Shown: positions 46,388-56,849 of the stretch, piece by piece
How the letters are laid out: each line of letters starts with the position of its first letter
Numbering within the stretch: position 1 is the stretch's first letter
From: Macrocybe gigantea
Lineage: Eukaryota; Basidiomycota; Agaricomycetes; Agaricales; Callistosporiaceae
NCBI GenBank assembly: GCA_011319805.1
Contig: SJRY01000266.1
Coordinates: forward strand, 1-64,000
Reading direction: 5' to 3'
DNA: 64,000 nt
Translations under genes and position numbers: made by a program
Notes under the pieces: model-generated
What the model was told of the DNA's origin: nothing
Seen by the model: only the letters and a program-made list of their open reading frames with translations
Database searches by the model: none

Positions 46388-49300
46388 TCACATCCCTACG
46401 TGAATAAAAGGCATCCATTCGTAAGGCATAGCGCCACGTCTTCTTAACTCCCTGGTCGCTTCATGCAGTCCCTGGGCTGCAAGTTCCAACCTTGGTCGTC
46501 CCTCGTTTGCGCCTTCATCGGTGCCCAAGATCTTCCTATACACCGTAGATGCAACGAGATCACCATATCTGTCTGCCATGCTCCACATCGTCCCGACCGC
46601 GCCACGAAAACCAGCAGACATGAACCCGCCGACAAGATGCATAGCCTCGTTCGTCAGCCTTTCGTCGCCCATCGCCGTCTCGCATGCCGAAAGGTACGCA
46701 AACTTGGCCGTGTCGTACATGTTGATGGCCAAGACGTCCTCCAGCTTCAGTCGCCTGTCGAAGAGCTCGAGGCCGCTGTCAGCGGTTCGGCCAGGTCCTG
46801 TCTTCCGTGGCATGCGATGTGGAGCCAGCCGCAGCCCGGCAGGGTCTCGATCACGTTGGAGTGGGATGCCTCTGCGTCGACGAGTACCTTTGTTTGGAAC
46901 CATTCAGATTTCTTGAATAGATCTTCTGCGGCCTGGATCTCTTTTCGGACGGTCGGCAGCGTCCCCAAGTGTGGTGCACGGGACACGCCCACAATGGCTA
47001 TAGCTTCCGTTTCGCGGCTTTCTGGCGAGTCTGCTCGATTCCGTTCCCGAGCTTCAATCAGAGACTGAACCGAGTACGTATATGATTGCACAAATTTGCT
47101 CCCGTGTTCGATGCCAGCCGCATGTATTGGTAAAAACATGAAGAGACCAGAAGGGCACCACCAAATTCGACCGCTTTTGATGCCGTTCTTCATGTTGCGT
47201 TATCAGACGTGCCGAATACAAAAGAGTAGGCGTATCCACTTACGGAATCGAGGCAATCGAATACTGGAGAGACCACTTTGGACCATAACCAGTAAAGGAC
47301 GCCTGTAAACGGGTCTCCCATCGATCGATTTACCGGGAAGCCATGCCTTCGATCTCCGCTAGTGTCTCTCCATCTTCCAAGATCCAAGCCTTTACCCAAT
47401 TTGCTCAGCACTCTACGCAGCACATGAGGAGATGCCCCGGGCAACGATACGAATACTGGAGTCCGTCGACCCGGAAGCAGTATGATCGCATCGCTCTTTG
47501 CATTGCAGCATTCAGAATGATGACAGGCCCGTCGTCCGCAGCCTTTAAGAGGTCCTCCAAGTCTGGAGGCCGAAGGAAATTTTCGAACCCAGGCCGGGCC
47601 CTAATTTTTTCGACAAGCTCGTTCCTCTGGAGTGCCAAGTGGTTTCGACCTCGATCGATCATGGCAGTATCATCTGTTCCTTGTCCGATCTCTGCTTGTA
47701 GTTGAATCGATATGTCTCGCAGTCTCTCTGCTTCCTTCGGGAACGACTTCCAGAGCGCTGTATCACCGAGTCGCAGCTGGTAAGACTGTTTGTGGGATAT
47801 GGACAGACCTGCCTCGAAGAATTCTATGGCCTTTTGAGGGTTTAACGATTCGAGAGCAGCTGCGACGGCCTGAGACGATATTTCCGCAACATTGCCCTCT
47901 ATCAGCATACCGTATCTCGAATCCGGGGACGTCCCTAGCCACGCTAGATCTGGGAGAACTCTGAAAGCGGCTGAATATGCCCATGGTCTCAGGCAGCCTG
48001 TTCTTGAGTGCAAATGTCGCCCAATCGTTCGCGCAGAGCCAGACACTAAGCTGAGAGGTATTCCGCACGAGGTGCACCGCGTGGCGATACATGTCCGTAG
48101 CTTTGGCTAAGTCCTCTCCCGGCGAGATGTTTCATATCGATCTGCGTAAGCTCTGGCAAGCACAGCTAGCTTGCTCCCGCGCTCCGCATGCTCGAGAGGC
48201 ATAGCGCGAATCAGCTTCTGGTTACGGTCCAATTCGGATTCAAACTCCCCCGAGCCATCGATCTGTAGGCGGTTTTTTATTCTCAGCGACAGGAAGCTGC
48301 CTTGCATAGCTGCCAATACGAAAGGCCCGCGCACGTATTCCAAAGAAGCTTCGCCGATTTCTTGACAAGGTCGTGCTCTCCGCGGCCGGTTTGCGCCAGA
48401 CTCGCTCTCAGTCGGAGCTCGCCAACCCGATCTTCCAAAAGCCGAGGTCTGGATGAGTTCCGGTGCATTGTCAACGGCTTTTTGTCTGTATTCCTCCTCC
48501 TTTTGAAGGGATTGCGGATCTCGAAACTTGTCGTAGTGTAGTTGATATGCCAGTGAAAGCGAATACTGCCTCTCGGCGAGGTCGAGATGTCCGTGAGGTG
48601 TTCCTTCAACGGCAGCCTGGCACCATTTCAAAAGAGAGTCGAGGTCATCCAAGTCACCCAATCTCCGATAGCGCAGGAAATATGCCTTTGCCAAGGTCTG
48701 TTGTCGTCTGGCGAGACTTTGATCATAAGACGGGGTGCTTGCTACCAACGTCCGAGCGGTCTTGAAAGCGTTTTCGAGAAGTCTCATATCGGCGAATCGC
48801 TCGTAGAAGCTGAGGTAGGATAATGTCAAATTCTCCGTTGTGCGCAAGATGGTGGGACTCTGTTTGTCGCCATGAATCAGAGCCCTGTGGTGGTGCGAAA
48901 GCATATTTTTCAGGTGCGTCACTGTAGACTCTCCGAGAAGGCCTCGGCGGACTAAATCCTGGAAGTTTTGTTTCCTTTGGCTGTGAAGGGCGTGACCCTC
49001 AGGAGTATCAGATGCCGATTTTTGAGCGTATTTGATCGCTTCGTCCAAATCGTCGAGGTGGCCCAACTTGTCGAAGCGTTCTGCATATGCACGGCTCAGA
49101 TTGTGTTCTCGTTCTGCCAAGTCTGGATGTCAAGATGCATCCTCCCAAGGGACATTCGATACGAGCAGACGGCTGCATCGAGACTCTCGACATCCCCAGT
49201 ATGACGATAACACGCCATGCATGCCTGCCCTGCCCCATGCAGACGGCCTGGCAGAGAACGGTCATCGGGTTTGGACATTGTGAGGGATTTGCAGAATAGC

Positions 49301-50055
49301 AGCAGAGAGAATTGGAGGCAAGAAGTGTCGGCTGAACGTTCGTGAATCAGGGTGTATAGCGTAGCCAGGGTGTCAACATATTTTGGAAGGTCGTCGTTTG
49401 GTGGTGCGGAGGAGACGTCATCCTGACTACCGTGACTGTCTTGATGTGTCCCGGTGCCGCCGTTTAGCTGGCTATCGAGTATGGTCATCAGAACTCCGAC
49501 CCACACGAGCGGAGAGCTATGGGGGACAGAAGGACCCTCCAGACCTTCTTGCATGATAGAGCGTGACGTGGCAGAGCCATCAATGGATTTTGCAACATCG
49601 CCGTCTTCCGACAAAGCTGAGAGGTTAGGCTTCTTCCTGTGATCAGCTTCGTGCGTGCCGACAGCTGATTGGCGCTCGAGCCGTTTGGACTCGAGGCTGA
49701 CAACGGCCGCTCTTCCATATGATATGGCATTGCGCATATCAGATGCGGTATCATAGCGGCGGTACCGATCCATATACAAAACGGCCAAACCATGCTGAAC
49801 GGTCGGAACGTCAGGATGTCCGAGTGGGAGGGCGTCCAGGGCACCAAAGGCGCATCTGAGTGCTATATCAATATCGCTCTCCCTCGCCAGAGAGTGAAAT
49901 CTGTCTTGATGGTATGCGCTGAGACGCTGAAGCAAGCGTGGCAGTGAGGGATCTCCAAGAAGAGTGGCGCTGAGGGTCCTTTGAGCTTCCCATATTGCGT
50001 CTTCGAGTTCCTGCTGTTCAGTGGAAGAACTACATTGGGTTGTCGCGGGAAGCAT
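46388..50055 (-). CDS. TPR-CHAT caspase-like protease, five frame breaks as read
   Basis: N-terminal two-thirds: tetratricopeptide-like helical repeats of the mushroom type (LQRLSAYHQDRF, AVLYMDRYRRYD, LSRAYAERFDKLGHLDDLDE, AKAYFLRYRRLGDLDDLDSL, SLAYQLHYDKF). C-terminal third: a CHAT domain with RIWWCPSGLFMFLPIHAAG, the catalytic His in GWLHIACHGRQD, and the catalytic Cys in FAYLSACETAMGDE. AMHLVGGFMSAGFRGAVGTM follows, and the protein ends PFIHVGM. CHAT peptidases are caspase relatives; in bacteria TPR-CHAT proteins act in regulated defence. Both catalytic residues are present. The frame slips near 49130, 48125, 47985, 47490 and 46782, with conserved protein continuing each time. At four of these exactly one base is missing; near 47985 the net change is +1 or -2. 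One intron near 47200 is evident. Either a recent pseudogene or an uncorrected assembly. Confidence 0.75.
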
Positions 50056-50797
50056 AATCTGTTATAAAGCACAAGATGATGTCCTGAGACTGTTGCAACA
50101 ATCTGAAAGACTTCAGCGCACCTGATGATGTCGGGAAAAAAGTATCTAGAAGAGGATCATGATCTGCAAGAAAAGGTTTTATAAGTCCTTGTCCGTTGCT
50201 ATAGGTCAGACATGACATGCACAACAGCATGACAGGTAGAGGCGACGTGCTATTCGCTTCAACACTGCCTTCATAGTCCCGGGTTTGGGATGTAGGAGTC
50301 ACATGATGAAGCATGGCAGTTCTCGATGACAGTCAACGCTACATTCGTGCTCGCTTGTAGGCCTTGTAAGCCTAGAGAGAGGTTGCGTCAAGGTGCTGCC
50401 ACGTCAGCTGCATCCCGAGGCCGTTGCTAGTAGACGCAAAGCAATGCCGCTCTTACCTGATGTTGAAAGCTCTCGGAGGTTGGCTAGCAGCTAGATGTTG
50501 ATGTACATGCAGTCACAGGCAAAAGAGATTAGTGGAGCGAGCAGAACCCGTTTACAGATGTGCTGTGGAACGACAAGATGGCAGCGACGATCCGGTTTAG
50601 ATACAGTGTGGGGCCTTGGGGACCTACGGCACTTGTGTGTCCTTTCACTTACGACTTCGTTATTGGCACCTGCCGCCATGGACTTCGGGGAATGTCACTT
50701 TGTTCAGTTTCTTCCGCGTGCGGCGGTTCGTTCGAGATACAGACGCTGACAACTCTGATGTGACAGGATCATATAGCTGATGCAATGGCCCCGTGAA
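50056..50797. other. Intergenic between CHAT and GST1
   Basis: Contains short ORFs only. An upstream exon of the CHAT gene (50030-50314 minus is open) cannot be excluded, but I see no convincing domain. Confidence 0.4.
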
Positions 50798-51611
50798 TTA
50801 AATGACACGTTCGTACTGCCCCAAGCTCTTCAGCAGTGCTTCCCACCTTCCGTCATGCCATGTTTTCATGTCTTTCCATTCCGCACTCTCCTCCCCGAGG
50901 ACCCTCTTGGCATACGTGAGATAACTTGCGAGAACAAAATCGGCAAAGGAGATGGTGTCTCCCATGATGTAAGGTCCGCCTCCAGGGGCTTTGCTAAGCC
51001 AAGCATCGAATTGGTCAAACGCTTGCTTGGCCAACGCCCATTTGGACTCGCGAGTCTCGTCCATCTGCAGCACTTCCTCGACGGGAGCGCCGAAGATCTC
51101 TCTCACTATCTGACCAAAGTGTGCCAGGCTTTGTGAATTCAGATGCGCGTACGACCGGGGAACGGTGAACGGAAAGATGGCGACGATTCTCGAGACGTGA
51201 GCATCTCTAAATGCGGCCTGCAGGGCATGGGATTGATTTGGGAAAAGTTTGGGCGTGTTCGGGTATGTTTTGTCCAAGTACTCGGCGATGAGCAGAGAGT
51301 CTGAGACGGCGGTCTGGGTGGACGGATCGTATATCATCGGCAATGTATAGCGTGGACTCCCGTCAGGTCTCGTCGAAGTCGGAGCAGCTCCGATCATCTT
51401 GTAGAGCGGCTCGATGTCCAGGTATTCGACCCATTCCGTCTTGTACGGGAGACCTTTATAGTTCAGGCAATATCTGAAAGCCAACGGGAATTGTCAAAAA
51501 GCAAAAACAGCGATGTTCTATCAGCACTCACCGAGCTTTCCAAGTGTTTGGGGACCAAGCCAAGCCCGGAAGCTTGGATGGAATGTCATAAAGTATGATG
51601 ATATTGGACAT
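50798..51611 (-). CDS. Glutathione S-transferase, GSTFuA/etherase-like, copy 1
   Basis: Cytosolic GST of the fungal class related to bacterial beta-etherases. In wood-decay fungi this class binds and conjugates aromatic extractives. Exon 1 starts at the ATG at 51611: MSNIIILYDIPSKLPGLAWS then PNTWKAR. A 58-nt GT-AG intron (51474-51531) follows, then YCLNYKGLPYKTEWVEYLDI, the cis-Pro/GSH region (SPRYTLPMIYDPST, then SDSLLIAEYLDKTYP). The helical domain follows with YIMGDTISFADFVLASYL. The C-terminus is WEALLKSLGQYERVI. The Ser in WSPNTWK is a candidate GSH-activating residue. The frame is intact, and the length of about 255 residues is normal. First of three tandem copies. Confidence 0.88.
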
Positions 51612-52360
51612 GACTGGTAAAGTGAGTGGCCTTCAAAGATGGTTGGACAGCTTTTTATGGTACTATGCTGACCTGATGGATGACTAGCTGATAGCCCTCA
51701 TGCTGAGTGTGTCAACTGCGCTCCCCACCGAGCCAGGCAGACCATCGGCGGGTGTGTCACCCCGGAGGCAAATACGACCGACTCAAGGGAACCCAGATGT
51801 AGGCATGCTAACTAATAATAACGCTCACTGAAACGGCGTGGAATCTCCCAGAATTTTACTTCACGCAGCTGGGCTCATGCATATCTATGAGATTTTTTTT
51901 GTCGTAGCGGTCGGGAACGGTGAACGTGAGAGGATGCATACTTGTGCGCTGATGAAGGTGAGGTGGATGTAAGCAGGCTTACCCGAGCGATTACACGAAG
52001 CGGTAGGCATGTGACCGTGAAGCTGAGTGCTTCGCGTCCGAACTCTTTGGATTGCCCTATATTTAATTTATCCAATGGCCGGTTCCTCTGGGCGAAACCT
52101 CAGATAATGCTTCAAAGTCGTACACGAGGATCTTTGCTTGGGACATCCATTCACTGAAGAGCTGACCCCTGGAAGGCACGACGTGTAGGTTGATGTTGCA
52201 ACGCAACACTCACGTTCAGCTGCGACGACAGTAATTCGCATGTGCTAGGACCGAAAGCAACTTACACGCGGCCCTCATGTTGTGTTCAGTCATGCGAGCT
52301 GCATTGACCAAAAGATTCGCAGGTGAGTATCTCCACGTTCATTGGCCATATCACAGTGAA
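51612..52360. other. Intergenic between GST1 and GST2
   Basis: Promoter side of GST1 and 3' side of GST2. Short ORFs without domains. Nothing else is seen. Confidence 0.45.
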
Positions 52361-53175
52361 TCAGACGACCCGCTCGTACCGCTCCAAGCTCTTCAGGAGC
52401 TTATCCCATGTTCCGCCATGCCATGTTTTCATGTCTTTCCATTCCGAACTTTCTACCCCCAAAACTCTCTTCGCATATGCAAGATAACCAGCCACAACGA
52501 AATCGGCGAAGGAGATGATATCTCCCATGACAAAAGGTCCTGCCCCTGGAGCCTTTGCGAACCATCCATCCAACCGGCCAAAGGCGTGTTTGACCAACGC
52601 CCATTTTGGCTCACGTGCTTCGCCAACAGGTAGCAATTCTTCGACGGCGACTCCAAAATTTCCTCTAATTATCTGGCTGAAGTATGCCACGCTATGGGGA
52701 TTCAAGTGCGTGTACGACCGCGGGACGGTAAACGGCCAAATAGCGGCGATCGTCGAGAAATGTGCATCGGCAAACGCGAATTGAAAGGCGTTGGATTGGT
52801 TCGGAAAGAGTTTGGGCGTGTCTGGATACGTCTTGTCGAGATATTCGGCGATGAGCAGCGAGTCCGAGATGGCGGAGTTGGTAGATGGGTCGTAGATCGT
52901 TGGTAACGTATAGCGCGGGCTTCCGTCATATTTCGTCGAAGTCGGAGCAACACCTAACCTCCTACAGAGCGGCTCGATGTCCGGGTATTCGACCCATTCC
53001 GTCCTGTACGTCAAACCTTTATAGTTGAGGCAATATCTGTGGTCAACGGGGGTCACCGGCGAGAAACAACGACGATGGCTTCTATCAGGACTTGCCGAGT
53101 CTTCCAAGTATTCGGGGACCAAGCTGAACCGGGAATCGTGGATGGAATATCATAAAATATAATTGCATTCGACAT
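52361..53175 (-). CDS. Glutathione S-transferase, GSTFuA/etherase-like, copy 2
   Basis: Tandem paralogue of GST1. The ATG at 53175 starts MSNAIIFYDIPSTIPGSAWS then PNTWKTR. The single intron (53037-53095, 59 nt) sits at the same codon as in GST1 but has a GC donor (CG|GCAAGT) where GST1 has CG|GTGAGT. Exon 2 reads YCLNYKGLTYRTEWVEYPDI, SPRYTLPTIYDPSTNSAISD, DKTYPDTPKLFPNQSNAFQF, FVMGDIISFADFVVAGYLAY and ends LLKSLERYERVV. The frame is intact. Most changes from GST1 are in the substrate-side helical domain, so the specificity may differ. Its 5' flank now abuts the transposon block. Confidence 0.88.
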
Positions 53176-53640
53176 GTCATACGAGTCGACTGGCCTCTTG
53201 GCGAATCATTGTGCCGCCTTTTATGTGAAGGGTTTACGTAGACTGGCCCTGCCTAAGTTTGCCAATATTTGATGCCATGCAGTACCAACCCCATGATCGA
53301 TTAATATCACTGGGCGATAGCCTCTTTATTTCCTCTGGAGAGTGTCCGACAGCGATGCTCAGGTCTTGAAGGGCGCTGGATTGTTGTCAAGCTTTGATGG
53401 ATCATCAAGAATTCTGACAGGAGCCTGTACGGTGCAGACCTTTATTGAAACTAGTTCTCAGTTCACCCAATCCAGATCCGCAACGCGAACTCTGAATTCA
53501 TGAAAAGCCTAACCGTGACGGAATCAGCAAGCCACAGGTATTTTGGACAGATTTCGAACCGATGCTCATTTTCTATAAGCATTGATATATCGATACCGTG
53601 TTTATGGATGTCGACCATCAACCAAGACTAGCTAAAATAA
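53176..53640. other. GST2 upstream region next to the transposon
   Basis: Intergenic sequence between the GST2 ATG and the left end of the DDE transposon. AT-rich near 53550-53640. No gene is seen. Confidence 0.45.
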
Positions 53641-53680
53641 TAAGGTAGAAGACACTCATATCCAACTAACGTCACGTGCC
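53641..53680 (+). repeat. Left terminal inverted repeat of the DDE transposon
   Basis: 40 nt, starting with the target TA; identical to the reverse complement of 63456-63495. The identity of both ends after insertion of other elements argues for a fairly recent transposition. Confidence 0.92.
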
Positions 53681-56084
53681 AAATGTGACAATGCCAAAAA
53701 CGATTGATATCGAGCCAAAACGCGTGTTATGGCTTCATCAGTGATTATATCGTGTATGTTTTTTATAGGAAATGTTTGAAAAGTAATCAGAATCATTATT
53801 ATCATGTAAAATCCGCAATCAATTGGCTAGAAAATTTCTACATAGCATTTTTTTGCCCGAGGCGCGTCTATATTGGCACTCGCACATCTCTCCCCTCCCT
53901 CCGACGTGCTGGTTGCATGCCACCCAGACGTAAGGCCACCGTCGCGAGGGAGAGCAATGCCAAGAAGGCTCGACAAGCTCGGATGGCCTCGTTGAGTGGG
54001 GCTGACCAGGAAAATGTGAATACATTTGTTCTTATGAGATTGAAATACTCACCGACGCACACTAGGTTCCTATTTCCGAGCCTAATGAATCAAATTTGAC
54101 GTCGTCCAGCTTCAGTCTATCCCACGACACGCGTTCGACTCAGGTTTTGTTGGAACTAAATCTTGATGTCACGATGACGTGACGCGTCGAACAAGCTTCT
54201 AGTGTCGCATCATTTGGATCATTCCAATCGAATTCCTGTGACATTCCCAATGGCCCACCTGAGCAGTTCATTCACATCTTCCAGTTTGTTGAGGAATGTG
54301 AACAGGATCAAGAGGAGAACATGTCGGCACACCCCTGCATGGATCCTGACACATCGGACATGGTTGTGAGCATTGAGGCGGATGGTGCTGCATTGGAGAA
54401 TGAAGACTGTGATGATGTCGAGGGAATACGCACTCCTAAGCTCTTGCGGTGCGAAGGTCCACGTAATGAGGATAGTTTGCAACCACCAGATGTAGACTGT
54501 TGAGATGGCTGGATCAGACAAGCGCCTATGCAAACTGTAGCTCTGGAGGCACTCGCTGACCTACGGAACATTTTACGACCACCTCGGAACAAAGGCCCTG
54601 GGTATAATCATGTGGAGATCGACCCCTTCGAACGGATCCGACTCGAAGGGATGGAGATTTTATTGAACCTTTTCACCAATTCAAAATCTGCCACTTATGA
54701 TAAATGGGGTGCCTCTGCTATTCAGGCCGCTATATCCCAGGGAAGAGGTTGTTATTGTGCCCGCGTCTTGACCAAGCTCACCCGACGATTTATCATTGAT
54801 TGAACTGTCCTGCCTGTCAATCCCTATGGGGGAATGAAACGATGCTGGTGGATGAAGACCTGATGCAGGATATCGTCTTGCACCTGCAGGAGCTCGGGAA
54901 GGATATAACGGCACAAAAACTGGTGGAATATCTTGCCCGCCAGGAGGTGAGGGAGAAATATGGCATCACAAAGACCATCTCTGAGTGAACAGCTGTGCGG
55001 TACCTGCGAATCCTGGGCTATCGATTTGAAGCACCAAAGAAGGGCCAATATGCTGATGGACATGAAAGGGAAGACGTTGTGTGGTATCGCAACCATCAAT
55101 TCCTTCCGGCGTGGCATGGCATTCAGGAGCGAATGTACCAGTGGGAATCGGAGAACATGCCTGGGATTCCACAGTCAGGGAAACCAATGGTCGTGTGGTT
55201 CCATGATGAGACGATCTTCTATGCACATGATCGCCGCCGAAAGTCATGGTACCACAAGGATTCAATGGCCAAACCTTACGCAAAAGGGGAAGGGTCATCG
55301 TTGATGATTTCGGACTTCGTCTCGGCAGCCTTTGGATGGCTCCAGTCACCCGATGGGAAATGCAGTGCGCGCCGAGTCATAAAACCTGGCAAGAATAAGG
55401 ATGGTTATTACACGAGTGAAGATATTCAAGCACAGGCACAAGAGGCAATGGACATTCTTACCAAGTATTATCCGGAATACGAACACGTCTTTATCTATGA
55501 CAATGCACCAAACCACTTGAAACGCGATGAACATGCGCCAAGTGCCCGAGAGATGCCGAAGAACACACCAAAGGGGGAAAAGAACTGGTTTGTTGAGGTG
55601 AAGAAGCGCGATGAAGATGGGAAGCTCGTCTACGACCCGAAAGGGCAAGTTGTCAAGGAGAAAGTCAAAATGAACGACACGATCCTTGCTGATGGGATGA
55701 AGCAAGAGCTATATTTCCCTCCAGGGCATGAGTTTGCAGGAAAGTTCAAAGGAATGGTTGTGCTGCTTGAAGAGCGCGGCTATACTGATGTCAAACATCT
55801 GCAATACGAGTGTCCGTCATTCAAATGCCCACCAGCATCATCCCAAAAATCTCATTGCTGTGTCCGCCATCTTCTCTACAACGAGCCGATTTTGCCCACA
55901 TCCCGTCTCTTCTGAAAACGATTTGTGAAGCCCGTGGTTTCCGTGTCATGTTCCTACCGAAGTTTCATTGTGAGCTAAACTTCATCGAGCAGTGCTGGGG
56001 ATTTGCCAAATGCCTTTATCGATTGAATCCCAAGTCATTACATCAAGATCAGCTGGAAAAGAATGCGTTGGATGCATTGGCAGC

Positions 56085-56089
56085 AATAC
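56085..56089. repeat. Left target-site duplication AATAC of the LTR retrotransposon
   Basis: AATAC directly precedes the left LTR and is repeated at 62909-62913 directly after the right LTR. Removing the element and one copy restores the transposase reading frame (GCA ATA CCT). Confidence 0.9.
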
Positions 56090-56409
56090 TGTTAGGCTAG
56101 ACGAATCTCAGAAGGACTCGGGCAGACTAAGTGCGAGAGTGGTCTTGAGATGATGGCAAAAGGAATATTAAGCCTAGTGTTACTGGTACATCTGGGAGTC
56201 CTTATATACACTACAGTACTCGAGCACGGACCATGGGCTGCGCAATGCTGTGGACTGCGGATGAGTAAGACTGGAAGGAGATGACTCAGAATGACTAGGG
56301 AAGTGGGATAACTCGATGGCTGCATGCTGCGCAGCATGACGGGGGAGATAAGGGATGTGGGAAAGATAAGATAGGAAAATGAATGGTCCTTTGAGCGACG
56401 TCTGTAACA
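56090..56409 (-). repeat. LTR (3' LTR in the sense of transcription)
   Basis: 320 bp, TGTTAGGCTAG... to ...CTGTAACA on the plus strand. It carries a TATATAAG-type box on the minus strand near 56200-56208. It differs from the other LTR by 11 transitions and one single-base indel, by eye. Confidence 0.93.
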
Positions 56410-56421
56410 TCACCCTCTCTG
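56410..56421 (-). promoter_or_regulatory. Polypurine tract
   Basis: On the minus strand AGAGAGGGTGA lies immediately 5' of the 3' LTR, the expected place and composition for the plus-strand primer of an LTR retrotransposon. Confidence 0.6.
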
Positions 56422-56844
56422 TAGATTTGCGTCCTCGTGAAAAACCTTAGTCCAGCTGTCCCCACCCAGTATTGGTCTCCCAGGTGGTTGCGGCACGCGG
56501 GCCCATGTATGAATGAGCTCTTCATTATAGGCGCAGATGTGATGGAGTGTGGTGGCGAGGAGTTTAAGTCGCCGGTTTTCTGTGCGAAGCATTTCCATTG
56601 CCTCGCGAAGCGCGATACGTTCAGCTGCAGTGGGGCCGGTCCCATCAGGGGTTCGCCCGGTCCAGAGGTGTGTGCGGACGGTCATAACATAGCGCATATA
56701 TGCGCCAAGTGTGATGGCGAGGGGGTCCATGTAGTCGCTAGCATTGAGAATCCTTGCCAGATTCTCGAGGTCGCTTGGGCGGTTGGGGGTAGGTGCGCGG
56801 CTGCCCTCGCTGCTGTCGATGCTGATGGGGGCGTTGGTGGTCAT
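56410..56844 (-). CDS. Accessory ORF of the retrotransposon, intact, unknown function
   Basis: A 144-residue ORF between the integrase/chromodomain region and the 3' LTR, ending inside the polypurine tract at the LTR edge. It starts MTTNAPISIDSSEGSRAPTP, then LENLARILNASDYMDPLAI, and a helical part RYVMTVRTHLWTGRTPDGTG. EMLRTENRRLKLLATTLHHI follows (predicted coiled coil), then PGRPILGGDSWTKVFHEDAN. It resembles no retroviral enzyme. It has no stops although gag and pol around it do. It may be a separate accessory protein, or the C-terminus of pol reached by frameshifting. Confidence 0.55.
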   Translation of the reverse strand: MTTNAPISIDSSEGSRAPTPNRPSDLENLARILNASDYMDPLAITLGAYMRYVMTVRTHLWTGRTPDGTGPTAAERIALREAMEMLRTENRRLKLLATTLHHICAYNEELIHTWARVPQPPGRPILGGDSWTKVFHEDANLQRG

Positions 56845-56849
56845 GAAGT

